Assembly (NCBI RefSeq): GCF_902806685.2
Contig: NC_048537.1
Coordinates: forward strand, 17,754,720-17,818,719
Direction: 5' to 3'
Origin: Maniola hyperantus
Lineage: Eukaryota; Arthropoda; Insecta; Lepidoptera; Nymphalidae
Length of the DNA stretch: 64,000 bases
The position numbers and the translations under genes were made by a program. A model generated the notes under the pieces. It had not been told where the DNA came from and did not search any database. It saw only the letters and a program-made list of their open reading frames with translations. The first letter of the stretch is position 1. Every line of letters begins with the position of its first letter. Of this stretch, positions 27,891 to 38,471 are shown one piece after another.

Positions 27891-28539
27891 TCCACAAAAT
27901 ATTTTTTTTCAATATTATTTATTTTTTCATCTATAAATAATCAATGGACATGAGAAAGCAGTGCTAACCGCAGTCAGGTTTTTTAAAACTTTTTAAATGA
28001 CTTATTAAAAAAATTAATCCTGCATGCGTTTAGTTTTACTTCAATTGTCACCTGAAGATTACACGCACTTTTAATGCTATCTATTAATAAAACATATTAT
28101 ATAATACGAGTGACTACGTAAAAAAAATTTAAAACGTAAAGAGCTGTAAATTTGATATCGGAGCATGCAAGTTTAATAATTTTGCATTCGAAGTCAGTGA
28201 TTCGGTTGATTTACAAAACCGACCATTTTTTCCAGAATTTTACAGCATTGGATATAAAAATACGGCGAATTTCGGCGTATCTGAACTTAAACCCTTTTTA
28301 TTCGTGCGTAAAACCTGAGTTTATTGGATTGTTTTCACTCTCAAGGAACCGAACATTTATTTGGTTTTTGAAATAAATGGGTTAAGTGGCAGTTTTCGGT
28401 GCTGTGTAACCAATATTTTCACGTTTGAAAGCTCTAATTTTGTTATGTTTTTGGTTCAATAAACTTAATTTATTTTTAAACGGCTGCTTTTCTGTTTTGA
28501 AATCACTACCCACATGTGAAAGTGGTGGTGATTTATATT
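27891..28539. other. Unassigned AT-rich DNA
   Basis: No repeat family recognised. The 74- and 62-codon plus-strand frames show no domain. Confidence 0.4.
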
Positions 28540-28721
28540 GGTTTGTTAGTTTGTCCTTCAATCACATCGCAACAGAGCAACGGATTGACGAGTTTTTTTT
28601 TGCATGGGTATAGTTAAAAATCTTGAAAAGTATAAAGACTTTTTATCTAAAAGTATAAACACATTTTCCTTTTGAGGTTCCCTGAAAATCAAAGATCGCT
28701 AAATCGCGGGCATCAGCTAGT
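28540..28721 (+). mobile_element. Helitron-like element H2, 5' end decayed
   Basis: TTTGTCCTTCAATCACATCG, 'CAACAGAGCAACGGATTGAC'; ends 'AATCGCGGGCATCAGCTAG' then T. Confidence 0.6.
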
Positions 28722-28963
28722 CTAATAGATCTTGACTGGAAAACACCCTGTAGGTATATCACCCTTACGACAAAATGTGAGATTGTAAGCAAATGTTGTC
28801 ATCATATTTTCCAAGAAATAACAATTGGCACGCCATAACTACCGCAGCCCAATCACACTAAGTGTGCTCTAAATAGTGTGTGCTTTAAATTTCAGGGCGA
28901 CAGGTTACGGCTCAAGCCAGAGTCCTAAAATATAGCGCTTGCCGACGCGACGCGCCGCACTAA

Positions 28964-29024
28964 TTGCTTTATAAATAAACCGCTCTGCAGACTTGCAGTT
29001 TGACTTAACGGGGCATGCACAATT
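28964..29024. repeat. Duplicated segment, copy 1 left part
   Basis: TTGCTTTATAAATAAACCGC to GGGGCATGCACAATT. The same segment, uninterrupted, is at 29619-29678. Here it is split by the MITE at 29025-29369. Confidence 0.8.
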
Positions 29025-29369
29025 AGGTATTTGACTCTAATTTTTTTATTACTTTATTATAAACTAGAATAAAAATAATGACGTAAACTGAAAAAACTAA
29101 TTAAATCGATCAAATAACAAAAAAGTTATAAGCATTTAAATATTTCTGATTAGACAGAGATAGCGATACAGCAGTTTGACGTCACACCTACTAATGCCAT
29201 AGTAGCTTCGAGCGGTTTCATACAATTTTTTTTGTTTTGCGAGAAAGGGTCTATCCCTAGACCCTCCCACTCCAAAATTAAAATGCCTGTAACTTTGTAA
29301 ATGTGTACGTCATTATTTTTATCCTAGTTTATAATAAAGTAATACAAATTCAAAAGTAGGCAAATACCC
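29025..29369. mobile_element. MITE, 345 bp, with AATT flanks and an internal empty site
   Basis: TIRs about 65 bp: AGGTATTTG ... 'TTACTTTATTATAAACTAGA' at the left, 'CCTAGTTTATAATAAAGTAA' ... CAAATACCC at the right. Flanked by AATT (29021-29024, 29370-29373). The duplicate at 29675-29678 has a single AATT and no element, showing exactly where it entered. Confidence 0.75.
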
Positions 29370-29373
29370 AATT

Positions 29374-29407
29374 GCACAGAGAACGACAAAGCATAGAAAT
29401 ATGCCAT
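29374..29407. repeat. Duplicated segment, copy 1 right part
   Basis: GCACAGAGAACGACAAAGCA to ATGCCAT; matches 29679-29713. Confidence 0.75.
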
Positions 29408-29618
29408 GTACCCTTATTATAAATGCGAAAGTGTTTTTGTTTGTTGGTTTGTCCTTGTCCGTCGCAACGGTGCAACGGATTGACGTGATTTTTTGCATGG
29501 GTATAGATGAAGACCTGGAGAGTGACATAAGCTACTTTTCCTCCCGGGAAATCAAAAACTTCCCACGGGATTTTTAAAAATCTAAATCCACGCGTACGTA
29601 GTCGCGGGCATCAGCTAG
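29408..29618 (+). mobile_element. Helitron-like element H2, full length
   Basis: TTATTATAAATGCGAAAGTG to GGGCATCAGCTAG/T. Lies exactly at the junction of the two duplicated segments. Confidence 0.7.
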
Positions 29619-29713
29619 TTGCTTTATAAATAAACCGCTCTGCAGACTTGCTCTTTGACTTAACGGGGCGTGCACAATTGCTCACAGAACGACAAAGCAT
29701 AGAAATATTCCAT
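29619..29713. repeat. Duplicated segment, copy 2 (empty site)
   Basis: TTGCTTTATAAATAAACCGC through GTGCACAATTGCTCACAGAA to ATATTCCAT, contiguous. Confidence 0.8.
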
Positions 29714-29744
29714 ATTTCACTTTCTCGATCAGGATTTAAATAAT

Positions 29745-29955
29745 ACTAGACGATGCCCGCAACTTCGTCCACGTGGATTTAGGTTTTTAAAAATCCTGTA
29801 GAAACTCTTCAATTTTCTGAGATAAAAAATAGCCTATGTCCTTCCCCGGGATGCAAGCTATCTCTGTACCAAATATCGACAAAATCGATTGAACGGCCGT
29901 GAAAAGCTAGCAGACAAACAGACAGACAGACAGACACACTTTCGGATTTACAATG
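29745..29955 (-). mobile_element. Helitron-like element H3, full length
   Basis: ACTAGACGATGCCCGCAACT, 'CCCCGGGATGCAAGCTATCT', 'GGCCGTGAAAAGCTAGCAGA', (CAGA)n, ACACACTTTCGGATTTACAA. Confidence 0.65.
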
Positions 29956-30524
29956 GATGGATTTATACAAAAAAAATATTTATTCCATCGTACGATTTAC
30001 CTAGTTTTACAAAACGTTTGACCGCTTAAAAAAATAGAAGTTGCAAAATGTGTCCAAACCTAAGTATAGAAATGGTGAATAAATGCCAATCTGTCATCTA
30101 CAATTTTAATCTCTTTCTATAAAATACAAGTTTCCAGTAAAAATTCTAGGATCAAAGAAAACTCAAGATAAGCTTTTTTTAATGTTGCTTTCATTGAATA
30201 AGAAAGTATTAAGTTATGCGCAAAGAACAAAACCTTTTTGCTTTTACTCTAATACTTTTCAGATAGATTATTATGAAAGCTGACAGCAAAGTAGGAGTTT
30301 GTAAGATTTGCTTTAATGTAAAGAATTCTAAAGAACTGTATTTTCTATTTTCTAATACCTTATGAATGAATGAATGAATTTATTCACTAAAATGCAGGTA
30401 TAATTACATAGGTTGAAATACTGGAGATGAATCTTATACTTACATTTTACCATTTTATTTCTTTTCTTATAATTTGTATGATAGTGTTTTAGCTTAAAGC
30501 CAATACTTAGAGGAAATTTCTAAT
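29956..30524. other. Unassigned
   Basis: No gene or repeat recognised; short GAAT repeats near 30363-30378. Confidence 0.35.
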
Positions 30525-30780
30525 AGATAAAATTCAAAGTCCTGACTGACTGACTTATATATCAACGCACAGCCTAAACCGCTGGTCCTAGAGACATGAC
30601 TTTTTGAGGGTTTGTTCTTTGTAAAGAGTAGGTATCCATTACTTAAAAGATTTTTCGAAATTCCATCCCTAAGTGGGTTAAATAGGGGATGAAAGTTTGT
30701 ATGAAAGTCCGTCATTTTTCAAGTTAGTTGCATGAGCATTGGTATTTGGGTTTCGGTCACAAATGAAGAAATACGGTTTC
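30525..30780 (+). mobile_element. H1-variant Helitron-like copy
   Basis: TCCTGACTGACTGACTTATA, 'AAGATTTTTCGAAATTCCAT', 'TAAATAGGGGATGAAAGTTT', 'GAGCATTGGTATTTGGGTTT'. CTAG end missing. Confidence 0.55.
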
Positions 30781-30794
30781 CAGATTTTTCCCAT

Positions 30795-30960
30795 TACTGG
30801 TGCTATAAAACCTAACTACCTGCCTTTATGATTCTAAGTAAACGGGAAGTGCCCTATAGGTTTTCTTGACAGACACGACAGTCAGACGGACAGACGGGCA
30901 GTCAACAAAGTGATCCTATAAGGGTTTCTTTTTACCTTTTGAGTTACGGATCCTTAAAAA
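30795..30960 (-). mobile_element. F1 repeat, terminal part
   Basis: 'GATTCTAAGTAAACGGGAAG', 'AACAAAGTGATCCTATAAGG', TTTGAGTTACGGATCCTTAA. The other end is missing. Confidence 0.6.
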
Positions 30961-31825
30961 TGAGATAATCTTCAATAAATGGAAATACTAGATCAGAGCT
31001 AGCCACGAGGCGTCTTACGGCGAAGACGAAAGGCCAATTTATTTATTCCCGTAGAAAAAGTTGTGAGAGCATTCGTCGAAACTAATATAACAAAATGCTT
31101 GTTACAGCGTTCTTTTTCATAACGCCCCAGCAAATACATGATTTCTAAAAGCTTATGTATATTCTTCGGCGATTTACCTACTTTTATGTGAACATCGACG
31201 TTTTCTTGTTATGCTAAGTGTTTTCGGAACTTATCCTATATCGCTTTAATATATTTGTCACTAAAAATATGTCCTAAAGCATGGTCGCCACGGGTCTTAT
31301 AAGAAAGATAATATTGTTTAATGTTTTTTTGCACTAAGACTCCATGGCCCCAGGGTCTCCACGGCAAACGGAACAAAAATGTTACTCTCGATTAGAGAGG
31401 CATAGGTGGAAATTTTATTTATACGATCTCGATTTGGTTTAAATCTATTTTTCCTAACCGAAACATAAGTTTATACTTACTTCTATTTATGTTTCTGTAG
31501 TGCTTTTGATTTCTAATTCAAAATCGTGTTGTTTAGTTATCCTAAATAATTAAACCAATGCATGGTTAAAATACCACAGTTGAGAGTGTAGAGTGAATGG
31601 ATGTGGAGATGAGAGAGATATTTAACGTGTAAACAGTGGTTTCCGCTCCACGATGACGGACAAAAATAGTTGTTCTTTATTGTTCGTACTACATACCTAC
31701 TCAATAACGAGCTGTTAGACATCACATACTTAAGATGGGAGAGTTTAGATTGAAAAATATAGACTGTCAAGAAAATACAGACTATATTTAGACTATATAA
31801 AAATTAAAAATATTATAAACTTTGA
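30961..31825. other. No recognisable feature
   Basis: About 0.87 kb without identifiable repeat or gene; the 77-codon minus-strand frame at 31537-31770 has no domain. Confidence 0.4.
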
Positions 31826-32149
31826 CGACCTCCCTGGCGCAGTGGTAAGCGCTGTGGTCTTAATAGTGGGAGGTCCCGGGTTCGATTCCTGGCAGGGGTT
31901 TGGAATTTTATAATTTCTAAATTTCTGGTCTGGTCTGGTGGCTAGTTACCACCCTACCGGCAAAAGCCGTGCCGCCAAGCGATTTAGCGTTCCGGTACGA
32001 TGCCGTGTAGAAACCAAAGGGGTATGGGTTTAATAAAAACTGCCATACCCCTTCTAGGTTAGCCCGCTATCATCTTAGACTGCATCATCACTTACCACCA
32101 GGTGAGATTGCAGTCAAGGGCTAACTTGTATCTGAATAAAAAAAAAAAA
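31826..32149 (+). mobile_element. tRNA-derived SINE (SINE-G), full length reference copy
   Basis: Head GACCTCCCTGGCGCAGTGGT (A box) and GGTCCCGGGTTCGATTCCTG (B box); body 'CCGTGCCGCCAAGCGATTTA', 'CGGTACGATGCCGTGTAGAA', 'AACTGCCATACCCCTTCTAG'; end 'GGGCTAACTTGTATCTGAAT', A-rich tail. Fragments at 4.90, 24.93 and 33.60 kb share body and tail. Confidence 0.85.
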
Positions 32150-32196
32150 CTCAGAGCTTTTAGGTAGATAATTTGGTAGATAAAAAACTAAAGCCA

Positions 32197-32492
32197 GTAC
32201 GCTTAGTAGGTATAAGATTTTACGCCTCACCAAAGGTTGCTAGAATTCGAGAGTCGAAACACAATATCGTCAAAGTAAAATGGACCTAAACCACCTTGAA
32301 TTGACGTAGAAAATTCAATGGCACTAATTTTAATTTCGCAACGTTTCCTATTGGAGCGCTGGCTGTTGATGTGTAGACAAATTTGAGCTTTAAACCAAGG
32401 CAATTAAGATCTAGTTTACTATAACGCGGAAGGTTTTCGACACTCGAATACTATCAACGTTGGTGAGACATAAAAACTCGTACTAAGCGTAC
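32197..32492. mobile_element. MITE-A, intact (296 bp)
   Basis: GTACGCTTAGTAGGTATAAG and CTCGTACTAAGCGTAC ends; TIRs continue through CTCACCAA and 'GAATTCGAGAGTCGAAACAC' / 'TTTTCGACACTCGAATACTA'. Best uninterrupted MITE-A. Confidence 0.75.
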
Positions 32493-33099
32493 TGTTACAT
32501 AAAGTTAAGAAGACACAAGTATAAAGGACTTATTTATTACTCTTCTATTATAACATCGAAGTCTAGATTATATAACAAAGAAAGGATTTTTCAATCACCA
32601 AATAATACTTAACTGAGGGATAAATCAGTGCCCCCGCCAAGACTAACCAAACTAAAGGTCGGGGCACTATAACGTACTTTTTCTCGAAGTGTTTCGTCGT
32701 ATTTTTGGACCGTCATATAGCTTCGGTCTGGATTACGCTAGACAGCTGAAATTTTCAGGATAAGGTTAGTATTTTCTAAAGAAATCTGCCAAAATGTAAG
32801 CTTGATTCGGTAGTTAATCTGGCGATTAAAGAATCTGCCTTTAAGTTAATAAAGAGGTGGAAGTTTATCTATTACCTAATTATCATAATTTTAGTAGAAA
32901 GGTCATAAGCCCGGCAGAGGTAATTTGCGAATTCATAATTTCTCAATTGTCTCTGCAGGTCTGGTTTGGTGGGAAGCTACGGCCGTGGCTACTTACCATC
33001 TTACCGGCAGCTTCTATCTAGCCGGTCTGCTCTGAGGGGAGGTTACGGCCGTGGCTTCCATATTACCGACAAAGCTTTCGCGAGGTTAGCATTCCCATA
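32493..33099. other. Unassigned
   Basis: 32700-32770 weakly resembles an F2 interior (AGACAGCTGAAATTTTCAGG). Otherwise nothing recognised. Confidence 0.35.
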
Positions 33100-33332
33100 T
33101 TGACTGTACATAGTGACCCCACTGAAAACCAGCGCTGCAGCTTGCTGCAGCATGATGCTGAGTGGGAGACCTATATTTGGTCACACGTACTTGTATATAT
33201 ATAGGTAGTATTTTTTATTATTATAATTTTTTGTTATCAGTTTAATTATGTAGGTTGACTTAATTAGCTTTTAAGGTTTATTGTAGTATTGCGATCAAAT
33301 AAAAGTTTTCTTTCTTTCTTTTCTTTCTTTCC
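33100..33332 (+). mobile_element. Non-LTR 3' end, family with CTGCAGCATGATGCTGAGTG
   Basis: 'GAAAACCAGCGCTGCAGCTT' and 'ATGATGCTGAGTGGGAGACC' followed by an AT-rich UTR with AATAAA and a (TTTC)n tail. This looks like the last codons and 3' UTR of a LINE; clade not assigned. Confidence 0.45.
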
Positions 33333-33380
33333 ATATTACTACACCCCTATGTCGCCAACATTCCATCTTCGCGTACGAAA

Positions 33381-33588
33381 CGCTTTGCGTCATCATTCCT
33401 TATACGCATGGCTAGGGTCTGGAATACTCTTCCTAGATCAGTGTTTCCTGTCAATTATAATCCGGGTATCTTTAAAACAAGAGTGAATAGGCACCTTCTA
33501 GGCAAACGCGTCTCATCTTAGGCCATATCATCACTTCCCATCAGGTGTGATCGTGGTCAAGCGTGCGCCTATAATGAATAAAAAAAAA
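33381..33588 (+). pseudogene. Non-LTR ORF2 C-terminus and 3' UTR
   Basis: The frame 33381-33521 reads RFASSFLIRMARVWNTLPRS then VFPVNYNPGIFKTRVNRHLL and stops. The pattern W-N-x-LP...F...FK-x-RVN is the C-terminus of Jockey/CR1-type ORF2 proteins. A 67 bp UTR ending AATGAATAAAAAAAAA follows; a UTR relative is at 46.15-46.22 kb. 5' truncated. Confidence 0.65.
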
Positions 33589-33594
33589 CCCCTT

Positions 33595-33672
33595 CCGAGT
33601 TAGCCCGCTTTTATCTTTGACTGCATCATCACTTACCACTAGGTGAGACCGCAGTTAAAGATTAACTTGTAA
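33595..33672 (+). mobile_element. SINE-G 3' fragment
   Basis: 'AGTTAGCCCGCTTTTATCTT', 'CTTACCACTAGGTGAGACCG', 'AACTTGTAATGG'. Confidence 0.55.
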
Positions 33673-33989
33673 TGGAAAAAGTTCATAAGTAGGTACAATT
33701 ATTCAAAAATGTGAGTAATGATGACACAAATTCCAACTTAATTTCATGTTTATATTTCTAAGTACGGAGGCAATTAAATTAAATCGGTGGTTCCACTATG
33801 CAGTAAAAATAACGTGATTGCCCTGTTGTTAGTAGTATTAATAAGAGCGCGTATTTCTGTCTGTGTGTCGCGCGCAGTGCCGCTGATTTATAGCTCTCAT
33901 TATGAGACCGGGCCCTGACTAAACATCTGCTTTTTTGATGTTATTCCTTCGAAAAAATACTACAGATGTTAGTCTGTTCATTTTTTTTA

Positions 33990-34212
33990 AAATGCGAGCA
34001 AACGAGCAGCCGGGTCAACTGATGTTAAGGTGCTGATAGACTTGAGCATTCACTTGTAACAGAACATCGAGCATTCGCCGTTTTTATTTTTGTCAAATTG
34101 AACAACGAGCCGAGCCAAGCATTAAGCCAAATGTTGCATCCGTTGCACCGTTGCGACGTGATTGAAGGACAAACCAACAAACAAATACACTTTCGCATTT
34201 ATAATAAAAGTA
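33990..34212 (-). mobile_element. Non-LTR tail and H2 fragments
   Basis: 33990-34030 is antisense of the 9.6 kb LINE end (CGAGCAAACGAGCAGCCGGG). 34125-34208 is the start of a minus-strand H2 (TGCACCGTTGCGACGTGATT ... CACTTTCGCATTTATAATAA). Confidence 0.5.
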
Positions 34213-35804
34213 CTGATTTTCCACAAAAATAGTAGGTACCTACCAGTGGCGAAATGTCCATATAACACGATTCCCATCGGCTTCCCTTTCAGAATTGGCA
34301 TATAGCGTAAGTACTTAGGTACTACTAGTACTTAGTGACATAAATGTAGGCCAAAGCCCAAATGCATGCTACGTACTGTGTACGAAATTTATTTGCCTAA
34401 AAATTTATAATAACATCAAATAAAATCTATGCTATGCATCAAGTCATAGTTATAAACAAGCTAATATAATAGTATAGTAAACTCGCAAACAACCCGGTAA
34501 ACATCGGGTTATGCCTTAGCGCTTTCTTAGCATTCCATCTCTTTCATTTCCCTAGGAAGCGAACAACGTCTGTCTTGCTTTACGGACGAGAACCACCAAT
34601 TTAATTTGGCCCGGTAGCAAATACGAATTTGTAGCTCTGACAGGTCAGACAAATTTGACACGAATAAGCCGCTGCATGCCGGGTTACTGTATTACACCTC
34701 CAAATTAAAAATTGTATTCACAGTACTGTTTCAACAGGTACATACTACTATTTTGTATTTTGTAGGGCGCTTTGATACATATTTTGTTTACGTGAAGGTG
34801 AAGCATCATGCGCGCTTGATTTTAAAGTTTGTGATTATGTTATTTTGATATACTTAAGTATAATAAATTGGGGTTAGTGATTAATAATTCTAATAAGTGT
34901 AAGTTAATATTGATTTAGTTTCAGTTTGGTAATTCAACATAAGAAATGGCATTAAATTCACATAATTAAGTAGATGTTTAGATTTTAGCTCATTTCGTAA
35001 AAAAGAACAGGCATATTCCTTTCGAATACAAATGACTGTTCTGGCCTTGTTTTCTATTTATTACATTTGTTTTAATGTGTTAGCGATTGTGTTGGAATCT
35101 CTTTGATGATTATCTTTTAATTTGACTGAAACTAAAGACTAAAATGGTTAGGTATACTTAGTTTTTGATTTGGTTTGGGTTAAGTGTGTATTTAATAAAG
35201 CAAGCAAGCACAGATGTGTCTCACAGCAACATAAAAAGGCTTTTTTCAAAGTCACAAAGATTTTGAAAATACCAGTGCTTTTACAAAATAAATGGTGAAT
35301 CGGTGACGGTGGTGTGGAGCTGATATTTTTTTAGGTAAGAACTTTTTTTTGTTGCGCCGGCTTCCCTTTTTCAGATTTTCACCCCTCGCCACTGATACCT
35401 ACTCATATAGCACGGTTAATTGGCCGATAGTTTGACTTTATTAAGAAAAGTGTTCATTTTTAATTTTTAATGTGATTAAAAAACTTTAAATTAAATTATG
35501 ATTAATTAGATCATACGGTTATTTTACAATCAAATACAACAAGTAATACCGTTTGTTCACTCGTTGTTATATTTAATTATTCAGATCGCGTGTGTGACAT
35601 CCTGTCATGTTTAATTATAATACAGAAAATTTATGTTTTTCAGTGTGTCACACACAAATGACTGTGACAATGTGACGGTGACTCGGAACTGTTTACATTT
35701 TTAGAATCTGTTTATTATTAGAGTTCTCAAAAATGTTTAGAGAGAGAGTTTTTAAACATTCCTATCACTATTGTAGAAATTTCAATAGAACTATCTTTAT
35801 ACGT
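34213..35804. other. Longest stretch without recognised repeats
   Basis: About 1.6 kb with no known family, no frame over 60 codons and a GC content like its surroundings. A small hairpin AACCCG-GTAAACAT-CGGGTT lies at 34493-34512. Candidate single-copy DNA. Confidence 0.4.
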
Positions 35805-35971
35805 ATAAGTCCCGCAAATTGCTAATGCACGTGGCTGCCATTTTAGTCACGTCAGCACTAGATTGAAGTTTCGAGCTGATGGTATATTTTTATTTCGGCT
35901 GACATCAACATGACGTCATTTCGATGTTAATGAGACATGGTTCCAGCGCATTAGCAATTTGCGGGACTTAT
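35805..35971. mobile_element. Palindromic MITE-K, copy 1 (TAGTCCCGC ends)
   Basis: ATAAGTCCCGCAAATTGCTA and TAGCAATTTGCGGGACTTAT are perfect 20 bp inverted ends. Core 'AGTTTCGAGCTGATGGTATA' and CGGCTGACATCAACATGACG are shared with copies at 50.42 and 53.83 kb. Confidence 0.8.
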
Positions 35972-36822
35972 GTCTAGCTAACTTTGTTTTAATCAACAAC
36001 TAAAAGAAGTACATACCTAAAGTACTTCCTAATTCCATGTATGAGACACAGCTGGTCTGTCAATAGTTAATCTGCCAATAAAGAGGGATGTGCCTACGGT
36101 GGATTTTCCGTTTTTCCAAGGTGTATTTTCAATATCCCAGTACTGTGGGTCGTGTGCTCTCGTACAAGCTGTATCCATCAATCCGAGCCCGGCCGGCGCA
36201 GTTAAATGCATTTCCGATTGATTGATGGTCGCGCGCCGCTCGCTCGAGATTCATCCCTCTTTTGTGTGTTTTTCCCCTCTTTTCTGTGTGTTTCTCCAAA
36301 CACCTGTGGTGAACCTGCATTTTGTTCGAGGTTGTTTTAAAGATTTTTCTGTTTATCTACAAGTTCGCGATCTCACCTGGTGGTCACTGGTAATGCAGTC
36401 TAAGGGTGAACGCACAGTGACTTAGATTAGACTTAAGACAGAGTTAAAACGAGACAGAGCTATAGGTATGTCTGGCATAAATCTGTCTGGTTTTAACTCA
36501 ATCTTAAGTCTGAGCAAAATCAAAGTGCGCTTTATAGATCTCAGCCTAAGATACTAGCGGGCTAATTTGAAAGCGGCATGTCAGTTTTTCCTATTAAACC
36601 TATAAAAAGATTTAGAGAAATTCCAACGAAACTTAAAAGACAAAGTCGCTGGAATAAGCTAAGAATACCTAGTTACTCGAAATCTGCTCAGAATTCTATA
36701 GGAAAAAGCTGCATTTCCCATTATTGACTAAAATGGAAAAAGCTGCATTTCCCATTATTGACTAAAATTAGGTCAAGATGAAACTGCAGAGAAACATTCT
36801 TTGCTGAAATAAACTTTTATAT
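35972..36822. other. Mostly unique, with a 34 bp tandem pair
   Basis: GGAAAAAGCTGCATTTCCCA then TTATTGACTAAAAT occurs twice in tandem (36701-36768); a diverged copy is at 37353-37382. 36190-36240 (TTAAATGCATTTCCGATTGA) is similar to 37480-37510, hinting at an old ~1.3 kb duplication. Confidence 0.5.
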
Positions 36823-37050
36823 AAAACAAGCTTATGCCCGCGACTTCATCCGCGTGGACTACCTACACAAATTTTGAATCCCTATTTTACCGCGCTATGG
36901 GTTGATTTTTCCAAAATCCTTTCGTAGCGTATGACTATGTCATAATAACTATCTACATAATATATGCATGCTAAATAGGTCGATCCATCCAGTAAGAAGT
37001 TTGAGCTGTGTGCAAGATCAGTCAGTCAGTTAGCTTTTACTTTTATTTTC
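36823..37050 (-). mobile_element. Helitron-like element H1
   Basis: Antisense of 'GACGAAGTCGCGGGCATAAGC': CTTATGCCCGCGACTTCATC at the left, 'TTTGAGCTGTGTGCAAGATC', (GTCA)n, 'CTTTTACTTTTA' at the right. Confidence 0.6.
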
Positions 37051-37352
37051 ATCCGCGTGGACTACACAAATTTCAAACCCCTATTTCACCCCCTCAGGGG
37101 TTGAATTTTCAATATAGCTCAATCGGTAAAGGAGTGCACTGAAAACCGAAAGATCGACGCACGGTTCAAACCCCGCCCGTTGCACTATTGTCGTACCTAC
37201 TCCTTGACGCTTAGTTGGAGAGGTAAAGGAAATATTAGTCATAATAAATCTTAAAAAAAAAAATCAGCACGATCCGTCAAGTAGTTTGAGCTGTGCGTTG
37301 ATAGATCAGTCAAGGATCAGTCAGTCAGCTTTTACTTTTATATATTTAGATA
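37051..37352 (-). mobile_element. H1 copy split by a SINE-P insertion
   Basis: Left part TCATCCGCGTGGACTACACA to GGGGTTGAATTTTCA; right part 'CAGCACGATCCGTCAAGTAG' to 'TTTTACTTTTATATATTTAG'. SINE-P occupies 37114-37263. The previous H1 copy ends at the same word (CATCCGCGTGG), so the two are in tandem. Confidence 0.65.
37114..37263 (+). mobile_element. SINE-P, copy 2
   Basis: ATAGCTCAATCGGTAAAGGA, 'GGTTCAAACCCCGCCCGTTG', 'TTGACGCTTAGTTGGAGAGG', A-rich tail. Confidence 0.75.
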
Positions 37353-37687
37353 AAACTGCATTTCCTTACATTATTGACTAAAATGAGGTCAAAAGGAAAC
37401 TGCAAGAAATTTAAGACGTTTCATTGTACCGTTCTCCAGTTTCATCTCCTTTTTATCTCCGTGAGTGTTCCGTACAAGTTAAATGCGCTTCCAATTGATT
37501 AATGGCTGCTTTTACACCAGGGATGCTGTTTCATCAGCTTCTTTTCTCTCTTATCTCGCAACTATTCATCTCTTTGAGAGTCTTGTACTCGTTTATACGT
37601 TTATTGACGATTTTTATTTTAAATGCGAAACATTGGCGCCGATTCTCTTGTCTTTCTCTAAACTAAATTAAGACCATCTGCATCTTT
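37353..37687. other. Unassigned; second copy of the 28 bp motif
   Basis: TTGGCGCCGATTCTCTTGTC, TTTCTCTA at 37632-37659. No gene supported in the 62-codon frame 37483-37671. Confidence 0.35.
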
Positions 37688-37689
37688 TT

Positions 37690-37990
37690 TAGGGTTCCGT
37701 AGTAAACAAGGAACCCTTATAGTTTCGCCATGTCCGTCCATCTGTCCGTCCGTCCTCGGTTAATCTCAGAGACCTACCTACCTACCGTACCTACTACAAA
37801 TCTGTAATTTGGCATGGGTATAAATATTAATCACGCCGACATAGTGGTGAAATAAAATTGTAATAATTATTTTTTTAGGGTAGCTCTCCTACAAGTAAAG
37901 AGGGGATATTTTTTTCTCGTCTACCCCATAGTGTGGGGTATCATTGAATAGGTCTTTTAAAAATATTGTGGGTGTGGGAACATCATTTTC
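37690..37990 (+). mobile_element. F3 repeat, partial
   Basis: TTTTAGGGTTCCGTAGTAAA, CCGTCCATCTGTCCGTCCGT, 'CACGCCGACATAGTGGTGAA', GTGTGGGGTATCATTGAATA. The TCGCACTTGG end is absent. Confidence 0.55.
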
Positions 37991-38471
37991 CGATTTCTAG
38001 ATCCGTTATTACTATTAAGTAAAGGAAACCATCGCGAGGAAATGTTCTCGAACCAGGTTAAACCAGGATTATTATCTTAATTGAATCAACTGAAAATCAG
38101 TAAAAGCCCCTGAAACATAGTTAGAAATCTTCAAATCATAGCTAGTCAAAACTTGGAGAAAAATATTTTTACTTTAAAAATACCTTGAAATATTCTTGTT
38201 CCGTTCTCGGCTCTCGTCCGATAGTCGCTGCTAGTTGTGCAGTGTCCGTCAACAAGTGGCCATTTAAGGGAATGTGCTCTTTGTTGATAGTTGATACTCG
38301 CAGTTGTAGCTTTGGCGGCGAGTGGCTAATGTAACCTGCACTTTGTACAAACTACGGTTCGATCACTGGCTTTTCAAAGATACTTTTATTTTACTAACAG
38401 TTTGACTTGTTCGTATGTACCTAGTCATTCCGTCGATCCACAATCGCACAGTTTTGTACTTTGTACAACAT
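37991..38471. other. Unassigned
   Basis: No repeat or gene recognised; a bend towards higher GC at 38205-38350. Confidence 0.35.

Noticed and set aside
31826..31900. tRNA gene
   Set aside because: Good A and B boxes but followed by the SINE-G body and A-rich tail found at other loci.
34493..34512. Hairpin as a transcription terminator
   Set aside because: A 6 bp stem in eukaryotic intergenic DNA has no terminator meaning.
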